A DNA stretch of 64,000 bases from positions 4,405,296 through 4,469,295 of the forward strand of contig NOKP01000001.1 in NCBI GenBank assembly GCA_002682825.1, given 5' to 3'. Source of the DNA: Neonectria sp. B-13. Lineage: Eukaryota; Ascomycota; Sordariomycetes; Hypocreales; Nectriaceae. Every line of letters starts with the position of its first letter. The stretch's first letter is position 1. The notes below the pieces were generated by a model. It made no database searches, was not told the origin of the DNA, and saw nothing but the letters and a program-made list of their open reading frames with translations. Of the stretch, positions 34,701 to 46,700 are shown piece after piece. Made by a program: the position numbers and the translations under genes.

Positions 34701-37700
34701 AGCGTCCGGTTCTCAACCTGGTCTATCCCACTCCAATTCCCAGCCGCGAACCCTCCCCAATGCCTGCTGAGCAGGAGACGACAAAGGAAGTTGAAGAACC
34801 AACCTCGAGGTCTGTCGTGGATGATATTATGATTGGCCCTAGGGGTCAAGTTGTTAGTGTCCCTACCGCCGCTAAGTCTGTCACTTGGGGCGAGAACCAG
34901 ACTAAGAGCTTTGAGGTTGAGAGCCCTGATGCCAAAAGCGATGCAGAGGACTATGTCCGGTCCGACAACTCCGATAAGCCTCGCCCGCGCCTGAACAAGG
35001 CCAGCAGATGGGGTGCTATGGCGGCGGCCATGGCATTTAGCTCCAAGGAGCCCATCAACGAGCCAGATATTGTTCTCCCCTCCCCTGCCCATGACACTCA
35101 ACTCGCCAGAAGCCCCCCCGACGAGACCTCCCGAGATGTTCCCGTACATTCCGCTCAGATTTACTCCGACGACGCCAGCCAAGAACCTCCAGTCCCTGGG
35201 CCGAAACCCACTAGCCCGAGGGCGGAGCGCACGCTTGGTGGTTATGCGGATGACGTTGAGTTCGCAGCTACCCTGGCTGCTGGTCTGAAGGACACTGGAT
35301 TTAACCCCAACATGGTCATCGATGATCTAAGCTATGCCCGACGAGAATCCCCCCCAGGAATGCAAGATGCCCACGGCGACAGCTGGTATGAGAGGCCTTA
35401 CGTGGAGACCGCCCCTGACTTTACCGTTCCTGCACCGAAGCAAGCATCTCAACCAGGATTCATTCTGGGCGAGGTAGAGACCCCTCGAGAGACCACAATT
35501 ATCCCCACGGATTCCGAGAGAGGCCAGCCATTTGACTACCTTGCTGGCACACAATCATCCGAGACGCCAGGATCGCCGAGTGACGAAGTTGCGGCCCGCA
35601 TCGATGGTGGCCTAAAGCAGAAAAAGAGGGAGCAGCGCAAACGAGAGAAGGTCGTTGTCGTTCAAGACGACGGGACGAGCCGCCTTGAAGACGCTGAGAT
35701 CGGACAACCGCGAGAAATTGGGGAAACGGTCTGGGAAGACACGACTCGGCCAAGATCCAAGAAACACCAGAGAACTCGTGACTACGACGTGTCGAGCCAG
35801 CCCTTGGACTTTGTGCCCGAACAACCCCGAGAAGCTGGGGAAGATGCCTGGGAAGACGTTACACGACAGAGGCCCAAGAAACATCGAAGGAGCCGTGACT
35901 ACGACGACGAGGAGGGTTCCAGAGTCTCCGCCCCCATCGAATCTCACCGTGACCGACATTCTTCTCGGGATTACCCACCCAGAGACGTGAGATCTGATGA
36001 CGAGTGGGACGCCCCCAAGCATGTTAGGAAAAGCCGCGGTTCCGATGATGGCGATTTATCTCGAGTCATAGCACCAGCTGTTGCTCTTGGTGCTCTGGCT
36101 CTCGCTGGCCACCACTTGTCCAAGAGCGGACGATCACGATCACGATCTCGGGAACATAGGCTCGATGATGAGCGCGATGTCTCACGGAAGTCTAAGCACG
36201 GGAGAAATCGTGATGTTGATGACTGGGATGCCTCGCAGGTCTCTTCGCCTAAAGATTCTTCACACCGCAGACATTCGTCTCGAGATATTCCCCCAAGAGA
36301 AGCACGATCTGATGACGAGTGGGGAGCCCCTGATAAGTCCAGGAAGTACAGGAAGGACCGAGACACTCATGACGATGATAGATCTCGTGTCTCCGCTGCT
36401 GTGGAGTCATACGACCGGCACTCGTTGAGAAAGAGCTCATCAAAAGATGCGAGGTCTGATGATGAACCTGATACCCCAAGGAAGTCGAGCCGGTCGAAAT
36501 CGAAGCGTGATTCCGCATCCTACGACTCTCCCACACGCTCGGTGGCAGCCTCCGAAATTTCTGTTGGCAGTTCCAGCAGTCGCAGAAGCAAGAAGGACAA
36601 GAGGAGGAGCGGAACTGAAGAAGACCTCCAGGAGCTTCGTGACAGCCCGCTTCGTGACAGCCCACTTCGTGACAGCCCGCTTCGTGACAGCCCACTTCGT
36701 GACAGCCCGATGAGTCGCAGACGCGATCACTTTGACGACCGGGATGTCAGCTCCGTCGTGTCCGAGTCTCGTGGTGACGACCGCCATCGAGAAAGAGGAC
36801 ACCGACGCAAGACTTCTCGGTTCGACGATGACGATGTCAAATCTATCGCGTCTGCCCCTGGCTCTGGCTCGTCCCGCCGGAGTAAAGACGTCAAAGACCG
36901 CAGGGACCCCGAGAAGAGGCCCAGCGGCATCTTCTCCAGCATGTTCAAGTCGAACGGACACAAGGATGGGAAGCGGGATTCTTTTTTAGATAATGCCGAC
37001 ACCCCTGGCGCGGGTGTCGGCCTTGCGGGTGCGGTGGCCGCCATGGCGTCCAGCGCTACTCGTCTCAACGCCGCCGAGGCCTCGTCAGACCAAGGTCACG
37101 AGGCCTCTAACGATTTACGCCGCATCCGAAGTTTTGATACCTTCGACCCCGAAGTTGCTCCCCGAGCCATCAAACCCGCCATCGACCCCCAATATGGCGA
37201 CCTTCTTCCCCTCCCCCCCAGCGAACCGGGGAGCCCTCTGTCTGCCCCAGAGGAGCTGCCCTCTCTTCCCGATAGTCGACCTGACACCCCGCCTGAGCAG
37301 CGTTCTATGAAGCGAGAGCTTTTGACTCACCACCGGCGCCGCAGTGCTGTTGACACCCCCGCCAAGTCGCCTAGCCATACTGCAATCCCCATCCAGCTCC
37401 GTATGGGTCAGCGCTCGAGCCCTCAGTCTCCCATCGGCTACAAACACTCCCCCGTCGGCTCCCCTATTACTATGACCGCCGACTCCCCCGGTACCTTAAG
37501 GCGAGCAGCTCGCCCTACCTCCTGGGACAGCAGCCGCGAATACAAGCCACTCTATCTTCTCGAACACGCCCGCCGCATTCCCCCTCTGGACGAAGAAGAG
37601 CTGCCGGCGTTGCCGCCGAGCGAATACAGTGATTATTCATCACGGGAATCGCCTGAGCCCGAGGAACATCGCGATATGGACTATTTTGGCCCTAGCCTCG

Positions 37701-40700
37701 ATGATATTCATTTCATGGGTTCTAATCTGCAAATTGACACAAACATCCCGCCAGTCATGCCAAGCGGTGAAGGTGCAGGATCTGAGGAGTCAACTCCTCG
37801 GGCGACTGAGTTCAAGCCAGAGTTCCCAGCACCAGCACCTGCGGAAGCCTCCGCGGTTGAGTCTTCTCGGGAACCGGTTCTCGTAGATGAGTCGACCAAG
37901 GAAGCACTTCAAGAGCCAAATGTGGAGGAAGCCGAGGAGGCCACCGAGGCCGGGTCTTCTCGGAAACCGGTTATCGCAATTGAGCCGGCCAAGGACGTTC
38001 TTCAAGAGCCAAAGATGAAGGACATCGAGGACGCCTCTGAGGCTGAGGCTGAGTTTGCTTGGGAACCAGTTTCCGCAGATGAGCCGGCCAAGGAAGTTCT
38101 TCAAGAGCCAAAGATGAAAGACATTAAGGACGCCTCCGAGGCCGAGTCTTCTCGGGGACTAGTTCCTGCAGATGAGCCAGCCAAGGAAGTTCTTCAAGAG
38201 CCAAAGATGAAAGACATCGAGAACGACTCTGAGGCTGAGGCTGAGTCTACTCGGGAACCAGTTCTCGCAGATGAGCCGGCTAAGGGTGCTCTTCAGGAGC
38301 CAAAGACAGAGGAAGCGGTCCCGGAGCCCGTTGAGACTACGAGCAAGGATAGGGGCTCTTACCTTTACAACTTCGCACCCCCGTCTTTCAAGACCGCTCT
38401 CCTCAACTTCACACCTCGGTCTCTCCAGTCCGGTGGCATCTTTTCCCGCCCCCAACGCCCGACTGAGACAACCCCGACGAAACAGAAGGGACCCGAAGAG
38501 GATAGTCTGGATGACTTGACCTCTACGGATGACCACTTCTCGGACGCTGCGGATGGTGATTCAGATGATCAGGATCCATGGGAACCACTTCATGATGCTC
38601 ATGTTGGCCCCAGCTCCAACATGCAGTCTGCCAAGGAGGATACACTGCGCGATATTGTCGCTGGAGTTGTTCCTGCCGTGGCTGCTGGAGCTATTCTGAA
38701 ATCAATGATGGAGCCAGTTGCTGAGCCAGTTACGGATGCGAAGGAGCCGAAGGCTGCGGAACTCATTCGAGAGGCCACTCCTGAGCCCCTCACCGAGGAA
38801 TTGGTTCGCGAGGCCACCCCTAAGCCCCTCACTGAGGCTCCTGTCAAACTCACTGAGCCTCTGCCCCTCTCGGAGACTGTAGAGGAGCCTGCGACTGAGG
38901 ATATCGCTGAAGCTGTTCCCGGTGTTTCGGCGGTGTTGGACAATGAATCTAGGAATGAAGAACTCACTCGAGAGTTCGTTCCTGAGTCCCTCACCACTGA
39001 ACCCACCGAACCTCTAGCTGACTTTGTTACTGAGACCGCACATGAGCCTGCAGCTGCGGATATCGTCGATGCTATTACTGATGTCCCTACGGTGGACAAC
39101 GAGCCTTGGACCGAGGAACATACTCGAGGGTTCGTGCCCGAGCCACGTACCGCCGAACCCACCGAGACCGCGAAGGAGCCTGCAACCGAGGACATCACTG
39201 ATGCTATCACCGATGCCACCACACTACTCAACACTGAACCTAGAACTGGCGACCTTACTCGAGAGTTCACTCCCGAGCTACTCACTACCGAACCCACTGA
39301 GACTGTGAAGGAGCCTGCAACCGAGGACATCGTCGATGCTATTACTGATGTCCCTACGGTGTTGCACAACAAGTCTTGGACCGAGGAACTTACTCGAGGG
39401 TTCATGCCCGAGTCACGTGCCGCCGAACTCATCGAGACCGCGAAGGAGCCTGCAACCAAGGACATCACTGATGCTATCACCGATGCCACCACACTACTCA
39501 ACACTGAACCTAGAGCTGAGGATCTTGCTCGAGAGTTCGTTCGTGAGCCGCTGACAGAGCCTGTTATCGACATCACCGAGCCTCCAACTGAAGCCATTAC
39601 CGAGACTGTGAAAGAGCCTGTAACTGAGGACATCAATGATACCGTTCCTGATGTCTCCGCGGTGCTTGACAACGAACCTTGGGCTGAGCAATTTACTCCC
39701 GAGATCATTCCTGAGCCCCTCACTGAAGCAGTTGTGGAACCCGCTGAGCCTCTGATCGAAGCTGTCATAGAGGCCGTGAAAGAGCCTGCGCCTGATCACA
39801 TCGCCAAAGAGTCTATTGTTGAGCCTATCACTGAGGCCGATCCTAATGTTTCCACGGTGCCCGAAAGTGAAGCTACAACTCAGGAGTTCAACCGAGAGAT
39901 ACTTCACAAGTCAACCACAGCACCTTCCCTCGAGCCTGCTTCTGAGTTAAAACCTGAGCCCGCCAGCGAGTCAGCCCCTGTTACTGTTGCTGAGAGTAGC
40001 ATTGAGCCTCCTGTCGAACCATTCTCCCAACCGGTTGAGATTGTTGCTGAACCTGCCGCTGAACCCACGCTTGAAGCGGCACCTGAGCTTGCTGAGAACG
40101 AGTACACGACAGAGGCGTGGGAAAACCTTGCAGGAAAGGACAGGAAGAAGATTCGGAAGAACCTCAAGAAGAAGGGTCTAGAGGTGGTGCTCAAGGATCC
40201 TGTAGAGCCCCCTGCGCTTCCCAAGGAGGGTCCCATGGAAATCGAGGCCTCGAAGGATGAGAAGGTGATTCCGATTGATGGTCCCGTCTTGCAGGATGAT
40301 CCTCCCGAGCTCGAGAAGGCCGCCGAACAGCCTAACACTCCACTGGAAGAGACTGCAGAGGTCATTCCAGTCCAGCCTGACTCTGTGGAAAAGGATGTCA
40401 CCACTACTTCTGATCCTGATGAACTCTTGTCCAAGTCTTTGGGTGCACCACCTACCGACCAGGCAACGCATACCAACCAGGAAACGTCTGCCGATCAGGA
40501 ACTTGACATTCTCGCAACAGAGAAAAGCTTGGATGTCATCGCCGAGGCCGAGATGCCAACACCTACCCCGGATCCTCGAGAAGCCGATGAGGCCATTGCT
40601 AAGACTCTCCCACTCGCGGACACAGCTGAACCATCTGGTGAGCCAAGTACAGACGCGATCGAGGCGAACTCTGCACAGCCGCAATCCAAGAAGAGCAAGA

Positions 40701-43700
40701 AGAAGAAAAAGAAGGCCAAGGCTGCAGCTGCAATGGAAGCTGAGCCAGTACAGAATGAATCCACAATAGTCGATCAAGAGCTCACCTTGGAGGCTGCGTC
40801 TAAAGAACCAGTTGACTCTTTCACGCAACCTGTTGTTGAACCTACCGTCGAGCCTACGACCGAGCTTGCTATCGAGCCTGCTGAGCCTGCTGTCGAGCCT
40901 GTCACCGTTGAACCTACCGTCGAGCCTACGACTGAGCTTGCTATCGAGCCTACGACTGAGCTTGCTATCGAGCCTACGACTGAGCTTGCTATCGAGCCTA
41001 CGACTGAGCTTGCTATCGAGCCTACGACTGAGCTTGCTATCGAGTCTGCTGAGCCTGCGGTCGAGCCTGTGGTCGAGCCTGTCACTGTCGAGTCTGTGGT
41101 ACAACCTGCAGTCGAGCCTACAACTGAGTTTGCTATCGAGTCTGCTGAGCCTGCGGTCGAGCCTGTTGTCGAACCTGCAGTTGAGCCTGTTGTTGAACCT
41201 GCAGTTGAGCCTACGACTGAGCTAGCTATTGAGCGTGCTGAGCCTGCGGTCGAGCCTATTTTAGGCCAGGCCCTAGAGACTCCGTCTAAGTCAAAGAAGA
41301 AGAAGAAAAAGAAGAAGGGTGTACAATCTGAAGACCCTTCGCCTTCTGAGACTCTGGTAGCTTCTATGCCATCCGAGGGGCCCCTGCCTATCACGACCGA
41401 GCTCGAGTCTACGACCGAGCGTGCCGTCGAGCCTATACCCGAGTCTCTTGCCGAGTCTGTCGAGCGTGCTGCCGAACCTACGACCGAGCTTGAGCCTATG
41501 ACTGAGCTTGAGCCTGTGACTGAGCTTGAGCCTGTGACCGAGCTTGAGCCTACGACTGAGCTTGAGCCTACGACTGAGCTCGAGCCTACGACTGAGCTCG
41601 AGCCTACGACTGAGCCCGAGCCTACGACTGAGCCCGAGCCTACGACTGAGCCCGAGCCTACGACTGAGCTCGAGCCTACGACTGAGCGTGCTGTCGAGCC
41701 TTTTGCTGAATCTACGGTTGACCTGGTTGAGGATGTTACTGAGCCTGTGGTCGAGCCTGTTGTCGAGCCTGCAGTCGAGCCTACGACTGAGCTTGAGCTG
41801 ACGACCGAGCTCGAGCCTACGACTGAGCGTGCTGTCGAGCNNNNNNNNNNNNNNNNNNNNNNNNNNNNNNNNNNNNNNNNNNNNNNNNNNNNNNNNNNNN
41901 NNNNNNNNNNNNNNNNNNNNNNNNNNNNNNNNNNNNNNNNCTGCTGCTGAATCTACGGTTGACGTGGCTGAGAATGTGGTTGAGCTTGCGGTCGATCCTA
42001 CTGTAGACCAGACCCGAGAGACTCCATCCAAGTCAAAGAAGAAGAAAAAGAAGAAGGGTCTACAATCTGAAGACCCTTCGCCTTCTGAGACTCCGATAGC
42101 TACCACGCCATCCGAGGAGCCCCTTCCTATCGTGACTGAGCGTGCTGACGAGCTTACGACGGAGCGTGCTGTCGAGCGAGCCGTTGAACCTGCTGTCGAG
42201 CCTTTTGCTGAATCTACGGTTGACCTGGTTGAGGATGTTACTGAGCCTGTGGTCGAGCCTGTTGTCGAGCCTGCAGTCGAGCCTACAACTGAGCTAGCCA
42301 TTGAGCCTGCTGAGTATGCGGTCGAGTCTATTGTAGACCAGACCCTAGAGACTCCATCTAAGTCAAAGAAAAAGAAGAAGAAGAAGAAGGGTCAACAATC
42401 TGAAGACCCTTCGCCTTCTGAGACTCTGGTAACTTCTATACGATCCGAGGTACCCCTGCCTATAACGACTGAGCAAGTGGAACAATCTGGCGTTGCCGAC
42501 GTCACCAAGGATTTGTCCGAGGATCTCACAACATCTGTCCCTTTGGATGAAGCTTCTTTCAACGAACCAGTGACTGTAACTGGACTCGAACTTGAGCCTG
42601 AGCAAGATGCCACCGATTCGTCAAAGGGCAAGAAAAAGAAGAGAAAGTCGGTGCATTGGGAGCCGAAAGAGGTCCCCATTCCCCTGACCAATACCCTAGG
42701 GGACAGCACTTCGACTCCGCCCTCAGACGACACTATCCAATTCGTTGATGCTGAGGAAGCCCCTTCTGCTTCTGCTTCCTCCCACGGCCTGGGAAAGGAG
42801 GCAGGCTTAGCTGCAGACGCTCTTGAACCCGATGTTCAGAGAAGCCTTGATGAACAGCAAGCAGAAGACCCCATAGACGAGTCACTCTCGGCCTGGGACA
42901 TCGAAACCGACCCCTTGGAGACGCCTGAAGATTTCAACCAGGTCGAGAGCAAAGCAGACCTCTCACCAGATGCGGACACTGCAACGGTAGAGAATCAGCC
43001 CCCTGCTGTCTTGGAATCGTTCGTTTCCGAACCACTCTTTTCTCAGGGCGATGCGCCGGTAGAGGATTCTCAGACAACAGCTGACTTAGAGTCTACTCAA
43101 CCTGAGGAGTTCTCTTCCCTTACTCCTGAAGGTGTCAGCCGTGACGTAGCATCCAATGACTCAGCTGCGAATGCACCCGAGACTCTTGTAACACCAGAGA
43201 TGACCGAAGCAACGGATGGAACTGCAAAGAAGAAGGGCAAGAAAAACAAGAAGAAGAAGAAGAACCAGGTTGGCCAAGATGAAGTCACCGAGGAACCCAA
43301 GATCGAGGAACCCAAGATCGAGGAACCCAAGGCCGAAGAACCCAAAGCCGAGGAGCCCAAGGCCGAGGAGCCCAAGGCCGAGGAAACCAAGACCGAGGAA
43401 CCCAAGATCGAAGAATCCAAGGCCATGGAACCCAAGGCAGAGGAGACAAAACTCGAGGAAACTTCGCCTGACCCCCCTGAAGCCGTTAAACAACCTTCCG
43501 ACCAACTTTCTGGGGAGCTCAAGAGTGAGAAGATATCCACTCAGCCAATTGAGCCTGTTGAGGTTACTGGTGCCGACAAATCTCTAGAGCCTTCTGTTTC
43601 TGAGAGTCTCGAAGACTCCCCAAAGGACGTTGTCGAATCCCATATTACCGACGATACCAAAGTCCAGGACACGTCCCTTGATTCTGCCCCAGTGCCCGAG

Positions 43701-46700
43701 GATGCTGGAGTCAACAAACCCGCAGATGCGCCTGCTGTGGACGAGTTCACTGAGGCATCTCGTGAAGCTGAGACTCCGGAACTGCTGGAGGTTCAAGCCA
43801 ACGAGGAGAGCACGCCAATGAGCGGGAAAAAGACAAAGAAGAAGAAGAAGAAGAGCAAGTCTGGGCCCACCGTTGAACCAGAAATATTCCAAAACTTGCT
43901 ACTTGAGAATTCTGAACAATCATCTCTTGCGCAAGAACCCGTCACACAAGAACCTTCCACACAAGAATCCGTCACCCGGGAACCGCTCACGCAAGAACCA
44001 GAGCAGCTCGACGAGCCAATCTCTGCCACTTTAGTAGAGCCGCCTACCAAGAATGAAATGAACGTCACAACCCCACCACTTGCAGAGGCAATCTTGGACA
44101 GCACTCCACCTGCCGAATCCGAGTCAGTCCCAGAAGTTGCTTTAGTTGAGCCAGAGGTTGCCTCCATCGAGCCAGAGGTTGCCCCCGTCGAGGCAGAGGC
44201 AGCCCCCGTCGAGGCAGAGGCAGCCCCCGTCGAGGCAGAGGCTGAACCGGAGACTCCTAAAAAAGGAAAGAAGAACAAGAAGAAAAAGAAAAAGAATTCC
44301 CTATCCCTGGACGATGTTGAGAAGCAGCCTGAGGACCAGTCTGTATCTCAGGAGCCTTCTGATTCGACCTCTCGAGGTCTCAGCTCATATGGCACCAAGG
44401 ACACTGCCATCATTGATGTCTCCCCCGACAGCCTAGAAGTGCTGGACAAGGGCGGCGAAGAGCCCGTTAAGGCTCTTTCCCCTGATGATGAACCCGCTCC
44501 CACTCTGGAACCGGAGGAGACCCCCGAAATTGCCCCACAAAGTGATAAGCAGACAAAGCCGGCTGATGTCCAAACCCCCATAGAAACCCCGCCCGCTCAG
44601 GATCCAGTAGATGCTCCGGCTGCCGATACGCCCGATGCCTCCGCCTTCGATCAACCTTCCGCTGAGCCACCGGTCCCCTCCACCGAGGATCCCGAGCCTC
44701 TTCCAACAAAAAAGTCCAAGAAGGACAAGAAAAAGAAGAAGAAGAAGGCTGCGCTCGAGGATACTACGGAGCCTGAGTCTGGAGTTGCTACCCCTTCCGA
44801 AGAGACCAGTGCTGGACCTGCAACCGAGGTGGCCAACTCAGTCCTTGACAAGGCCGCGAGAGCTAGCGAAGATACCCCGCCGGAGCCCGAGTCGACGGAA
44901 ACCCCTGCCACGGAGCTTATTCCCGAAACTGAAACCGCCACGCCGGCGGATGTATCTACGTTGGTGGAATCCAATGAGTCTGGAGAGCTGCCAGCATCCA
45001 GCCAGGAGCCAGATGCTAAACCTGATGACGAGCGGGGTGGGTTCAGTCCGAAGACATCCGAGGACAAAAAGATCAAGAAGGCTAAAGACAACAATTCTCA
45101 AAACCTGCAGGACCCCGAGACCAGTCCCCTACCGGAACCGGAACTGGAAAAGGAGGACGCCGCCGCCGCAAACGCTGATGATGGAAACCCGGGGCCTTCG
45201 GAAAAGGACAAGGAAGAGAAGGGGAAGGAATTTGCAATCAATCTTAAGACACCCGTCGAGTCTGAGGCAACGCCGGAGCCGGAGCCGGAACGGGAAGCAG
45301 AGAAGCAGGAAAATGACGATGAGTATGCTGGCCTGTCCAACAAACAGAAAAAGAAGATGAAGAGGGCCAAGGCGTTGGCTGCCTTGGAGTCCTCAGTCAA
45401 GCCGGAGACGCCAAAAGAACCCGAGGCCACCTCTGAGGTACCGACGGAACCTGCGGCTGAACCTGACATCGAACCTGAATCGAAGCCCGAGCCCGAGACT
45501 GAACTTGCGGCCGAGCCTACCGGTGAGCCGGATACCGATTCTGGATCGAAGCTTGAGAATGAGACAACCGCCACGGTTGAACATGAACCCGAGACTGTAC
45601 CTATAATTGAGCCCGAGACTGAAGCTGAATCAAAGCCCGAAACTGAGACTCAACCTCTGGTCGATCCTGAGACTCAACCTTTTGTGGTTGAACCGCCTGC
45701 TGGCGAAACTGCAGCTGATCCTAACCTGGAAACTGAATCCAAGCATGAGACTGAACTGGCGAACCGGGAGATTTCCGATGCCGCTACACCGGAACTGGAG
45801 GCTGGAGAAGAGCCCAGTGTCGATGTCGAAGCTACTGAACCTGCAGCTGAGCCCGAGCTCAAATTCGAACCGATTTCTGAGCTGGATGCATCCCCAACAC
45901 CCTCTAAGGCAGTCGTTGAACTTACCGAGGCCGACATTCTGACGGAACCCATCCCCGTGACCGAAGACAAACCCACCGAGAAGCCTATTGAGGAGGCGGC
46001 CCCTGCCCTGTCGAAGAAGGAGAAGAAGAAAAAGAAGAACAACAAGGGCAAGGGTCAGGAGACTGAATCGTCAGCACATGTTGTGGCACCGAAGGAGACC
46101 GACTCTATTGGACATCTAGAGAATGCGCCAGTCGAGCCCCCAGCCGAACTTGCGTTTGAGCCTCCATTGGAGGTGGTTGAGCCTGCACTAGAGCCAGCTC
46201 AATATGCGCTTGAGACGACGCAGCCTGACATTGAGCCTACTGAGCTTAAGACTGAGGTCGTTGAACCTTCAGCTGTGCCTGTCGTTGAGACCGAGCTCGA
46301 GACGAACCCCTTTCTTGAGACTCAAGAGACACCCAAGGAGCTCAGCAAGCAGATGGAACCTGCCCCAGATATGATACCCGTACAACAGCCTGAGACAGAA
46401 GCCGAGCTCGTCGCTGATGTCATTACTCAGGCTGAGCCCATTCCCGAAGTCATCTCTGAATTTGTCGCCGAGGCTGAGCCTGCTCCTGGAGACATTACTC
46501 AACCTATTCTTGAACCTGCTCCCGAAGTCGCCGCCAAGGCCGAGCCGGAGCCCGAGGAGAAGGCAGACGATGACACCAGTGTTGGGTCGTCTAAGAAGGA
46601 GAAGAAAAACAAGAAGAAGAAGAAGGGCAAAGGCGCAAACCTCGAGGAGTCATTGGGACTTGAGCAATCAAAAGAAGCTGACCTGACCACCGAATCTACG

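Larger units (their letters stand above)
41270..42480 (+). repeat. Triplicated coding segment with a lysine island and QSEDPSPSET tag
   Basis: Three copies of an ETPSKSKKKKKKKKG island followed by [VLQ]QSEDPSPSET begin near 41277, 42018 and 42349. A segment encoding FAESTVDLVEDVTEPVVEPV occurs at about 41701 and again at about 42200. The assembly gap falls between these copies, so copy number is uncertain. Confidence 0.85.

Noticed and set aside
38599..41394. Long minus-strand frames rich in Ser, Val and Ala opposite leashin (38599-39768 and 40774-41394, and similar ones to 54000)
   Set aside because: They are antisense shadows of the Glu/Pro repeats; composition is dictated by the plus strand and they lack starts, domains or splice logic.
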